64,000 nucleotides of DNA from Gymnorhina tibicen (Eukaryota; Chordata; Aves; Passeriformes; Artamidae), in contig VXAZ01004023.1 in the NCBI GenBank assembly GCA_013399875.1, forward strand, positions 1,053,422 through 1,117,421. The letters are read 5' to 3'. Position numbers and translations under genes: made by a program. Shown piece after piece: positions 22,977-34,216 of this stretch (positions within the stretch are counted from its first letter, which is position 1; every line of letters begins with the position of its first letter). Below the pieces are notes generated by a model. The model ran no database searches. It was not told the DNA's origin and saw only the letters and a list, made by a program, of their open reading frames with translations.

Positions 22977-24529
22977 ACATACAGAGCCATGAGCATGCTT
23001 CTGTCAATTTAATATAGAGAACGTGTACTTAACTTTAATGATTAGAGATAACATTACCAAAAGTCTCAAATGAAGAGATAAACCATGTATTAATTTCTGT
23101 GGAATTAGCTTTCATTCCACACCCTGTGCTAATACAGCAAAAGCAGGAAAATTAGAGGGAGACAGACTTATTTTTTAAGTGGGAATTCCAAAGTTTAAGG
23201 TGGGAAGAAGGCACAAATTGGTTCTATTGGTTTTAAGCTATTGAGGTCCAAATCTGAATACTGTTGGGAATGTTTGTTAAGACAAAATGGTTGATGTGGT
23301 GAAATAAAACCACAGATAGCACCCAAGTTCACATATTATTCAAAAATTCCTGCACAAATATAAATTTTTAAGATTGTGCTGTCCGATAGGAAAAGTCCTG
23401 TGAAATAAGAAAATATATATATTTGTGAAATGTCATTTGTAACCCTCAGTATGTCAAACTCCTGTAGGTTTCATTAAGATGGGTCAATTTTTCAGCAAGT
23501 CTGGAGAGATTTAAGACTGCAAGAGTTTCATACCATAAGGTTATATATGTTCTAATAATTCAAGTAAGATGGATAGTTAAGACAGGTTGGATGGTTTTGA
23601 CCTCTAAGAAAGTTGTTCTTTTTTTCACCGAGTTTTGGATTTCGTTCACAGCTGAAACTCACAGCAAAACTCCAGTGTTTCGCTTTGTGTTTTCTTGACC
23701 TTGGGCCAGTTGTGTTAATGTGTCATGTGACAGAGCAGTCTGAATCAGTTAGCCTCTCAGACTCCTACATCATTTGTTGATGATAGCCAAGTTACAAGGA
23801 AGAGCATTACCACCCACCTGTTCCAAAGTGAGATTCGAGAAGCCCTTTTTTGGTGGCCAATGCCTTGGACAGGCTATGCTGTATTTAGGAACACTGCAAA
23901 AAACTGACTCAAATAAATGGAAGGATCCAAGTTAAAGAGGACAAATCTGTATGTATGAATAACAAATGAAAATTTTACACAAAGACTTGGTGAGTGTAAC
24001 TGCAGTGTTTTGCTTAACTTTACTGTAAAACACACATTCCGGTGAGAGGAAACAGACTCAAAAGCTTCTTCATGGGTGTGGACTGCAGAATCAACAGCTA
24101 CCACCAAACAGCATTCCCCTGCATCTCAGGTGGATTGGTTGATGGTAGGGCTACAAGCCAGACAGAAAAACTCCAAGCAAGCTTGGACGGTGGTGAATGC
24201 TTTACTACGAACAGGTCACAGTTTGTCACATCATTCATGCCATTGAGAGTCATTGCAATTTTAAAACGGACTATATTTTACTTTGAAATCTTAAACAATA
24301 GAAAATGTCAGATTCAGTTATGTGCTCTCAGATTTGAGTTGTAAATGGCCTTTTATAACCACAGACATACTATTTTGATAGAGTCTGTAAAACACACATA
24401 CAATATGAAATATGAAGAGGGGAAAACTTAAATGTCACACAATTGTACTCTGCACTCTTGCTGAAATTTCAGCTTTTCACAGAACACCCACCATCAAACA
24501 TCTCAAGATTTCTTTGGAGTCTCACAAAG

Positions 24530-24960
24530 GGTTAAGGCAGCTTGTTTGGCATTAGATATTTGTATAATGAGCTTTTACTGAAGTAATTAAAATTTGTTTA
24601 TAATTAATACAGATGAATTGGTTTCTGCACAATAATAGTTAGGAGATTAACAAAGGCCACATTTTGGCAACAGGACTACATTCTTTTCCAAGTGCTGTGG
24701 GACTTTATCCAATGAATGTCTGTCCAATCCGGCTGATTCTTCAGAGATGCCATATGGCACTGCTATGCATTACAATTTTTTTTCTAAAAGGCAGCCATAT
24801 GACATAACTGATCTTCAAAACGTTGTCAGAAGGCATTACCTAGGTAGGCTGCGAGCTGCTTTCCAAAAACTTAGCAAGCACAGGGGCTATTAATTATGAG
24901 CAAAAGAAATGTGCACACACACGCTGGAAAGTTGGCATCCTTTCCTCTCTAGTCACAGCT
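24530..24960. promoter_or_regulatory. Candidate conserved noncoding element (enhancer-like)
   Basis: The segment is rich in homeodomain-type TAAT/ATTA cores (including TAATTAA-like strings near 24585-24610 and TTAATTATGAG near 24890). It also carries two CATATG E-boxes: one inside the palindrome TGCCATATGGCA (24748-24759) and one at 24796-24801. It contains no simple repeats beyond a T run and no transposon similarity. The dense mix of sites is what developmental enhancers look like, but conservation cannot be tested here. Confidence 0.25.
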
Positions 24961-25268
24961 GAGCATCTCTTAAACTGCTCAAGCTAGGAAAGTGAAGATG
25001 GATTTATCTTTTTTTAACTTTACACATCTTCTTCTAAAATTTTAATGCAGCAATTTCACAATCAACTTATCTCAGAAGTGTCAGCACATCTGACCCCCAG
25101 TGCCCATGACATCTTATTTTACCAGCAGCATGTGTTCTTATACTAGCTCCGCTGCTTTTACTAGCACATTTTCTTAGATCAAGAAATTGTTGCCTTTCCA
25201 CACCCTCACATATGCCCTCTCAAATCAAGATGATCCAAACCATCCTTGAAGTCAGTCATATTATTTCT

Positions 25269-25293
25269 TATATATATATATATATATATATAT
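25269..25293. repeat. (TA)12 microsatellite
   Basis: Pure alternating TA for about 25 bases. Confidence 0.95.
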
Positions 25294-25627
25294 TCACCTG
25301 TTACTTGTTATATCATTTGCCTTCCTGGAAAAGGGACTAAAGGCCCCCATGTCTTTTATAGTGTTGTAGGACTGTTGTTACGAATGACACCTAAAGATTT
25401 TGATTTTGGTCCTTCTTTCAATACATGAACTGCAGTGTCACCAGGGGTGGTTCATGTTCTTTTCTAGTCTCTTTATTATCCCAACAGGCATAGCCATGCT
25501 CGTTCTCCTCTGCAAAAGCTCTCGAGCACTTCAGCTCACACTGCTCATTCTCCTAAAACCTACCCTGGCGACCTTTGTGGCCATTCTCAGGTCAGAAAAT
25601 TTTTACAAACCTGTGAACATTCTATGG

Positions 25628-25692
25628 GTTTGTCTGCAGTGTGACCCAATTGTGGCACCTCTTCCAGTCTACTTTCCCATGTAGACAAGCTT
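25628..25692. mobile_element. Possible small MITE-like inverted repeat
   Basis: GTTTGTCTGCAGTG at the left is an imperfect inverted match to CATGTAGACAAGCT at the right, giving a 65-bp unit with TTGTCT/AGACAA ends. Such ends occur in some reptile DNA transposons, but the match is short, no target duplication is clear, and chance is a fair alternative. Confidence 0.2.
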
Positions 25693-28600
25693 TTTGCCTA
25701 AAGAGGGAATAATTTTTCATGTAATTACTTAGGAGTTGGAATTGCATCTAGGCATCTCGTATCCATGTGTGCAGTCCCCCTCTTCTGGTCATTAAGACAT
25801 TTGGGCATGGCTGCAGCTCAATTTTCTGTGTGATTTTCTGGTATTTCTTAAATATGTAGAATGCTCTGTTACACTGAATTACTCTGGTGGTAGTACACAC
25901 ACTGGATTGCTATTGTCCCCACTGCCATATGACAGCTGCTTAGCGTGGAGATATTTTAGTGCATATACTCTGAATTCCAATTATAGATCCTATACATTTG
26001 GAATCAAATTAGATTATTGGTGTTTTTCTCTCATACTTTCATTCTCTTCGGGTATTGTGTATCCATGTAGACTAGTATGTTATTCTTCTGGTGATTAGCA
26101 AAAAGAGGCTTCTGCAAGGATATCAAAAAGTTGTAAAAGGGATTGCAGAGCTCAGGCACAATCTTGAAAACTGGAGGCTAACGTCAAAAATCACACACAG
26201 AACTTGTTTTGAGGTGGCTTATAGTTGCACATCAGTCAGTGGCAAAGGGTTGATGTGGTTGGCGTAGCACATCTGTTGATAGAAGTATTGAGTGCTGAAG
26301 CGTTCTTTTCTAACAGGTTCCTGAAGCAGTGAATGTCTCACATGAAAACTATTCACATTGGTACAGCTATCTGACAGCTTGATATTTCTCATGGCTCAGT
26401 ATGTAGGGAAGGAGTTCAATGCAGGTAGAACAGTTTGTGACACTAATGTAAAGGATTCAGCAAGACAATGCTGAACCAAAAGGCAGGAAACCACACGGAA
26501 GGCTTTGAATAACATTTCATGATTTGGTTTCCTAAAATGTTCAGTGGCAATTCATGAGTTATCTATGTCTCATTTTGCTCTTCACACCACATTTGTGAAT
26601 TCATAAATGGAAAGAGTTCCTTCTTTGCAGTGTTTGAAAGCCAGGATAATGATTGCTTGGAGAGACCAACCATATTGATAGGAACTGCTGTAAAGTTCAT
26701 CACTTTTAATTTACTGGATATTTTCTGCAATAAGAAATGAAAACTTTTTCCCCCTGGTCCATATGTGTATTGCTCTTCACTCAACCTTTGTGGAAGATGT
26801 GTTTTCCTTAGAGATGATTTTCCTCAGGGGGAAAACCAAACCCCTGAAATATCTGTAAAATAATGTAAGAAACACTTAGAGGACTGGTGGAAAAAGAATG
26901 ACTTTTAATCTGAATTTGCTAGCCTGAAAGAAGATGCCTGTTCAAGTCAGTTACCACTTAGAAACATGGAATAAGTCATTTGCCAGCCTTCAGGTTAGAA
27001 GCTGGTGAAATCTCTGAGCACTACATGTTTTAATGTTTTTCTCAGAATTGCAGCACATTAAAATAATGTGCAATTGTCATAAGCCATGCACCTATTAATG
27101 CTTCTTGTGTGTGTTTTAGTGTGATGTAACGTGTATGCATTCAAAGAGTGTATGTTTGGACTTTAATTCCATGCTTGCTGAGGTCCAGGGAAAGCTGTGG
27201 GTTTAATGAAAGGGTTTGTAAAAATAAGAGCAGAGTAGGTGGGCATTTCTATTGATCAATGAATATTCAATAAATAACAAGTGCACACATAATTCAGAAA
27301 GTTCTGAAGTATAAGAAAAACAGAAGTGTTTTTCTGAGAAACAGAACTGTTAAAGTTAAAAACACACCTATGTTCTCTACACTGTGGCTGCTGGTGAAAT
27401 GGTGTATCTTTTGGTAGTATTAGAATCTAGGAGAATTTGTTATACCCAGAATTTTCTTTCTTGTTTTATGACACAGCCTCCTCACAAAGGGATTTCTTTA
27501 CGGGTGATGCAGCAAATTGTGTTTTAAAGAATGCATATGCTTCAGAGACAAAAGCCTGAAGGGGACATGCAGATGGCAGGAGAGCCAGAGATGAGAGAGC
27601 CAACAGTTGCCATGTTCTCCAGAATCTGTGGTCATCCAGCCCAGCCACTGTGCCTGGGAGAACAGACTGCTTTGCTGTTTTGTCTTGTTTGCTCCTTGTT
27701 CTGCTTCACAAGCCCTGCTTAAGTGTTTTTCTGAATCAGGTTACATCATGACTTTTAAACAGGGAGTTGTTATAACACAAAAAAAAATATTGACTGTAAC
27801 AGCTGTTTCATAAGTGTTAAAAGTTTACCATGAAAGCATGAATTAAGGCAGATTTATGAATATGTTATTTTTAATATTTCTTTGGGATAAAAACATATTT
27901 AGAATATCTGCAGCAAAACCCCTTATGTAAAGTAGTTATTTGACATGCAGAAGACACACTCTCCAAAGTTTAAGAACTTGTTATTTTTCATAGTACAAAA
28001 AGCAATTAGAATACATTATGAACTAATGTCAAACTATATCCTTGAGCTGAAGAGATGCTGATTTATAGAAATTTTAAATATGTCTTGAACTGATAAACTT
28101 TCCATTTATTTATACAATTGAAAGATATTTAAAACAACCAAGCCAAATCATTCTTAACTTCAATTTTTTTAATTTTTTTTTCCTGGTGCCAGGTTTCATC
28201 TTGGAGGGAACTTTTCTAGCTGATTTAAAACACCGTAAAAGAGGATTTATAATGGAAATCTCTACCCTTGCTGTAACAGCATTAGCAGGTACCAGCCTCT
28301 AACAAAAGTCCATACTCTGCCATGATGTACTGAAAGTGATGTGAATAGAATGCCATTATTTGAAGTGAGAGGAAATGAAATTCAATTCATCCACCTTAAT
28401 AGAATAGTCTTATATTTAAGAGATAATGTCAGCAGAATAGAACATTGTCACAGGAAAATTACTGCTGCTGCTGCTACATGAACACCAGGGCAAAGCTGAG
28501 GTACTTAAAATAAATATGGGGCTAAGCTGATGGTTACTTTTGAAATAGGAAATCCTGATCCTGTGACAACGTTCTGCTATACAGATGTCTTGTTTATCCT

Positions 28601-29689
28601 GAAGTACGGCAGAACCACAGGATCAGGGATGCTTCTTTCTTTCAGGGACAAGCTTGCAAGGTTTCCCTCCAAACCTCCCATTCCAGCTGTTTGCTCTCTC
28701 TCCAGCTGCAATATGATCTCCTTTCTTGGCAGCCATTTGGTGGAGATCAGTGCATCGATCTGTGTTAAAAAGTGCCTCCATCCTAAATGTGGGAGCTTTT
28801 TTAAAAAAATAATTTTCTGTTGCAAATCTCCAGGTCTGCCTTCTTCCCAAAACACTGTCTTAGCACAACAGCCAAGGTAGCCCACTGTGGGATGGGGAAA
28901 TGGGTCCAGCAGGGACACAAAAGCCGTCAGCCATTAGCACTGCCTCCAAAGTCAGCAGTGATGAAGTGACAGCCCCACTGACAGATGCAGACAGGTTCAC
29001 CCTGCCTGGCAGTGTCTGTGGTGGCAACGATGCTTTCTTCAGTTGCTGACCTCTTGTTTCTGTTTGCACACATGAGTACTCTGAAAGGCAGTGCTGGAAG
29101 AAGTCCAAGGTGTGTTCCCTCAGCTCTTCTTCATATGAGAATTGAGCACTGAAGCCAGGTGCAAAACTTTTCAGCCAGGTGTTGAATTCTGTCTTGGGAC
29201 ATTTAATCATAGTCTGAACAGCACTGGGATTTGTAGGCATATAAGCAGTATCGGTGTGATTTAATTCTTCCACTGGTTGCCACTGTGCTGTCCCTGTGGA
29301 GGATGGAGAAAGATGCTGTGGGCACTGACACATGTTGGGGAGGGCACAGAGGTCTTCCATTCCTGCCTTCCCTGACCTGTTCTGCTCCTCACAAGAGTGT
29401 TCTGAGCTTTATGGGTACTGGCCAAAGAGGGGAGCAAAGCCTTTTTTACCTTGGTATTTCATATATTTAATATACTATGTGTAAGTAAGTCATCAAGTTG
29501 TTTCAAATAGTATGTTCTCTCATTATTCAAACCCCTTTTGCACTACATTCATCAACATGGGTCTGAATCTTTCCCAGTGCACAGAATGGTGAACAATTCC
29601 CCTGAAATAAAGGAGTCTCACCATGTGTAGAACGACAAAATACAGCTGATGACAATTAACCTGAATGAAGATAGTTTTATATTATAGAT

Positions 29690-29915
29690 CCCATTTATTT
29701 TAAGGCCAGAAAAGACCATCATGATAATCTAATCTAGTTTCTTGCATTACACACATACCAGAACTTCACTAAATAATTGCTGTGTATATAGTTCAGTAAC
29801 TTGTAGTTGAGCCAGACTATACTATATCTCTTAAGACATGCAGACCAGGTTACATGTGATGAAGACTTGCCACATACCTGAGCAATTTCTGCCAATATTC
29901 AATTAAACGCAAGTA
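29690..29915 (-). mobile_element. Ancient CR1-type LINE 3' fragment
   Basis: The plus strand reads TTTTAAGGCCAGAAAAGACCATCATGATAATCTAATCTAG, which follows the old archosaur/turtle CR1-like 3' pattern (TTTAGAGCCAGAAGGGACCAT..GATCATCTAGTCTGA). Downstream portions resemble the same family: an ATATCTCTTAAGACAT stretch near 29823 and GATGAAGACTTGCCAC near 29859. The orientation is minus. Divergence is much higher than in the two other CR1 copies, and no reverse transcriptase sequence remains. CR1 elements are 5'-truncated non-LTR retrotransposons dominant in bird genomes. Confidence 0.6.
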
Positions 29916-30550
29916 AAATTGAACTCAAGCAAAGTGATAATTTCCAACATGATATATAGGTATTCCTAATTGTTACCTTCAGCATTATGGGCTCTGACAA
30001 AAATTACTTCTGTCTGTAATAATAAAAGTTTCAATACGAATGACATATATTTTAGAGAAACCTATATTAACCTATACTAAGCCACGGTTATTGAATATAA
30101 TATGCTTCAACATGCCATGTTTCCTCTCCCATGTTGCTAACAATTAATAAAAAAATTTTATATTTAGTTACCAATGAACAAAGAGCTTTATATATTTTGA
30201 TAACTACAGCAGTTTATAAACATTTCAAATAGCCTGTTATTATTTTCCCTGATACCTAGCACTGTTATCAAATATTCCCTGATTCAGACAGGGTGTATTG
30301 TGAGGGACAGTAATGGAGGCATCACATTAAACAGCAAGTTAAAAGCACAAAAATGAACAGCATCTTTCATTCAATATTGTAGAATTCCAGATCACAGAAT
30401 GAATGTGAAAACATCACATTCATCCATGTCTGATGCATTAAAAACTAATCATAACTTACTTAATTAAAGTACTATACCTGCATCTCAAAATGCCCTTGAG
30501 GTACAGAGGCCAGAACATATCCTAAAAAGACATCACTGCATTTGCCATGG

Positions 30551-30565
30551 TTTTTTTTTTTTTTT
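30551..30565. repeat. Poly-T, 15 bases
   Basis: Homopolymer run after CCATGG. No adjacent retroposon was recognised. Confidence 0.9.
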
Positions 30566-31460
30566 ACTTCTTCAAGCAACTGCCGGTGTTTAGCTTACTC
30601 TCAGGAGCTGACTGGGTAAGATGTACTTTTGTTTGGAACTGATAAAGCAATTGTTATTTTCTTTATTCAGACCTGAATTGTTCCACTTGACCCACAGTGC
30701 AGTACATCTAAGAGTAAATCAAAGTTATGAAGAACAAAAAAGTAGAAGAATTTAAATGTTCTGCCTGGTAAGGTTGCACAGATCTCACTATTATGAGCAA
30801 TGCAATTTTAGAAGTGTGGTTCATTTGCAGTCTAACCTTTCAGACCCACTATCAAAGCGAGAATTGACATAAATACATCATCATGTGTAAAACAATTGGC
30901 CCTCAATCGGCTGTCAAAAACTTGGAATTACAGCTAGATCATAGTTTCCTTTATCTGAGAAGCCTCCTAGAGCTGTGATTCAGAGACCGGCAATTACTAG
31001 TCTAACAGGACAAGAACAGTTACAAAGTTAATTACCTGTGATTATCTTACAAAAGGTGGTGATTATATAGCTGAATGACAAAAGAAGAGTGTTCATGGAG
31101 ACAAAAACAGGCGGTACCATACACTGATAAAAACAGGACCACCCGTTGTTCAATTAGAAATCGCCCACTTTAGTTTATGTTGCTATTACAGTAACACCTT
31201 CCCCATTCTCCTAAACCTCCCTGCTTTTTCTCAAAGGAAATACTAACCTCACGAAAGACCTACAATTCTTCCCTTTCTTAAGGATTCTCTCCGTCTTTAA
31301 AGTTTCACCGTGAATGTTAAAGGCTGTTAAGAGCCGACACAAGGTATAGCGTGGAAAGGGGCAGCCAGCACCATGCCATCTCCTCCCCCAGCTTGTTCGC
31401 GCATTTACCCTAATCTTCTAGACCTTATCATACCTCCCTGACTCGTCCTTTAACCTGCTG

Positions 31461-31477
31461 AATAATAATAATAATAA
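31461..31477. repeat. (AAT)n microsatellite
   Basis: About five and a half AAT units. Confidence 0.9.
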
Positions 31478-34170
31478 CAATGAGTTCCAGCTGCTGAATA
31501 GCAAATCTGAACCCCGTTCACAGTCCCAGCCCTGCAACACGTGAGGTGCCAGTGGTGGAAATACGAATGCAGCAACGTCTCTTAAGAATTTGTTTCCAAG
31601 AAAGAACCCCCATGATCATGGAGTCACACACATGTATTCCGTGATAAAATTTGTCTACAGAAAATCTTACTTAGGCAAGAGCCCACCTTTCTTTAGACAA
31701 ATTGTCTTTAAAAATCTCACAAACATTTTGCCTTCCTTGGGATTTTTGCTTCAGTCCAGGAATCATTTTCTCTCCATGATGTTTAGCATTTTGGTAGTCA
31801 CAGGTTCATGTGTTGAAGGTGTTAGCTGTTGTCTAATGGGGAAAATTATCCATAAGCATCGAGGTGAGTCAGAACTTGTACACACTGCATTAGCATTCCT
31901 TTGGGTTTCCTTAACATGTGTGTGAATGAAGGTTTTATTATAAAAATATTAATAGGATTCCAAATGCATGTCTGTAATTTGATTGTCTTCACAACGTCCT
32001 TGGGACTTCTCAGAAGGATGCCCATGGTGTTGCAATTAGGAAGAGCAGTGGAAGCTGTATTCCTAATATTCAAGTAAAAAGATTTTCATAAGTGCACTTA
32101 AATGTAACCAACTTACAAGTGACTGTCTTGTACTTAAGTTCTGAAAATATTCCAGCCAGAGTCAGTGCACAGGGAATTAAATAAGGCAATATAATTAGGC
32201 CACACCATTCAAGATAAGACCGCATAAGCATAAGTGTGCAGGCTACAACCATGTTTGAAAGCCTGTGATGGGAAAAAAATAGCTTGAAATATAATTTCAG
32301 CTCTTAAATAAGTGTCAGAGCTTTAAAGTTTTCTATCAACGTGAGTAACTGCACATCAAGGAGATAAATGAAGGATCCTTTCCCTTCTGGCCCAGTTTCC
32401 AGAGTACAGACAGCTCACTGTTGGAGGTATTGGCTGCATTGCTCCATGGTAAAGACAGTGACTGTGTAAAGCTCCCAACCTTTGGATGTAAATACCCTAC
32501 AAACCCAGCACTCAGATTGTTATAATTGCTCCAGTCTACCTGCTGTGCCCTCACTGTCATGCTGCTGTGCCTGATACATTTCATTTTAGTGGATGAGGAT
32601 CCAAACAAATTCTTAGGAAAGTGAGTCCACTGAGGACTGCAGAACATGTAGCACAGCTTTTGGCCCAGCATCTCCCAAAAAGCAGCACTTTGTGTATGCT
32701 GGGAGCACTTGGTGCGTGGGGAAGGAAGCATCACTTGACACTCTGCTCCTCCACTCTTGCCCAGTGTACTACCTTCCTGGCTGGAAACCAAAGGGGCATG
32801 ACGGGGGGAGCTTCATAAGCAGCCAGGGAAAGGAACAGGCTGAGCCAACGCTGACACCAGCCCTGCTGCACCGTGCTCCTGCTGATTTCAGTGGGTGTTG
32901 GATGTGCATTTTTGAAGGGCAAATTTACCTCCAGCTTAATAAGCATGATAAGTCATAGATTTGCTGGGAGTAGGAGCAGAAGCCCTCCCGCATCTGTTAG
33001 CACATTATTAGCACAGCTTGTTATGAGGCCTCACCGTGATGCAGCCCTGGTCGCAGGACGCAATTACAGATGAATTCCTGCTTTGCCTCCCCCACTGACT
33101 CAGCATCACAGCTGGAGCCAGCCATAGTCACATTGCAGGAGGTGAAAGGTACTCTGAATTATAGATTGCCTTTGACCTTTTTTTGGTTTAAATTAAGGAT
33201 ATCATCCAGGAAAGTGCCTCCAGCCAGGACGCTGCTTAAACATATGCTTAACTTCCACCAGGGGCTGGTGCTCATCAGTGGAGATGAAACGCTTGCTTAC
33301 AGTACAGTGTGTGCATAGACACTACCCCAAAGATGATTAAATGCCTTTCCAAAGAGGAGCGTAAATGACAGTTTCCTATAAAAATGGTAACCAGCATAGC
33401 TCTTGAAATCCAGAAACACCCTCAAATTCATTAAAATATTCACTTAAAATTCAGGGCAGATATTGAATTTCAGTCACAGCGTATAGATACATTGAAAGGG
33501 AATACTATGAAAATTATACATATTTCAAAAGGCGAAAGAAACAAAGACTGTTAATCAAGAAAATAAAAACTAGATATTAGTATGCCATCACAGAGGTATA
33601 TCAATCTGAACAAACAAACTGCCTTACAAACCCCATAAGAGGGAATTAAGGTCAACTTAGTGTCTTTTCATCAGAGTGTTTTCTATGATAACTTTGTAAG
33701 TGCTCTTAATATATAACAAATAATCTCAGGGCAAAGATCTGTTTGAAGGAGATATGATTGATGACCTATCATCCCTAATTCACTGTTTATACTCGTAGTG
33801 AGCCTATTGGGAAAATACCTCATTCATCAGGGTATTAGTGAATTCAACCAACGTATGGCACCTTCATTTTAACAAACTAAAGGAGAAAAGCTAAATGGGG
33901 AAAAATTGACAACCATCTCTGATTCTATGATAATGCAATTAGGCTGCTCCTCTCCAGAGCTTTTGCTAATTCACAAAACAGCTTCAGTCGGCAGGTCATA
34001 AATATATGATCATTTTTCACACTTTGAAAAGTAATGATGCCTTGACACGAATCAATAAATCTTGCAGAAGTCATTTATACTTTTGTGTTGTGCATACAAA
34101 TCAGTTTAAAATCAACTATATATTATTTTTGACTCTTAAATAGTCTTCGTTTACAAAAAATAATTTTGCA

Positions 34171-34216
34171 GAGGCTTCTGTCTTCCTTGTGTAGAGGCTT
34201 CTGTCTTCCTTGTGTA
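34171..34216. repeat. Exact 23-bp tandem duplication
   Basis: The 23-base unit beginning GAGGCTTCTGTCTTCCTTGT is present twice, head to tail, with no mismatch (34171-34193 and 34194-34216). Identity of both copies points to a recent duplication or a replication-slippage polymorphism. Confidence 0.97.

Larger units (their letters stand above)
18259..29689. other. Noncoding stretch, no gene recognised
   Basis: This is AT-rich DNA with simple repeats and hairpins listed separately. Open frames reach 166 codons (28860-29360 minus) and 152 codons (20364-20822 plus). Neither shows a signal peptide, zinc-binding pattern, transmembrane segment or familiar domain. Such lengths are expected by chance in a window this long. 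No transposon ends other than those listed were recognised. Confidence 0.55.

Noticed and set aside
28860..29360. 166-codon minus-strand frame, the longest outside repeats and CR1
   Set aside because: No domain, signal peptide or splice context was recognised. A rough estimate from stop frequency gives one or two such frames by chance in 64 kb.
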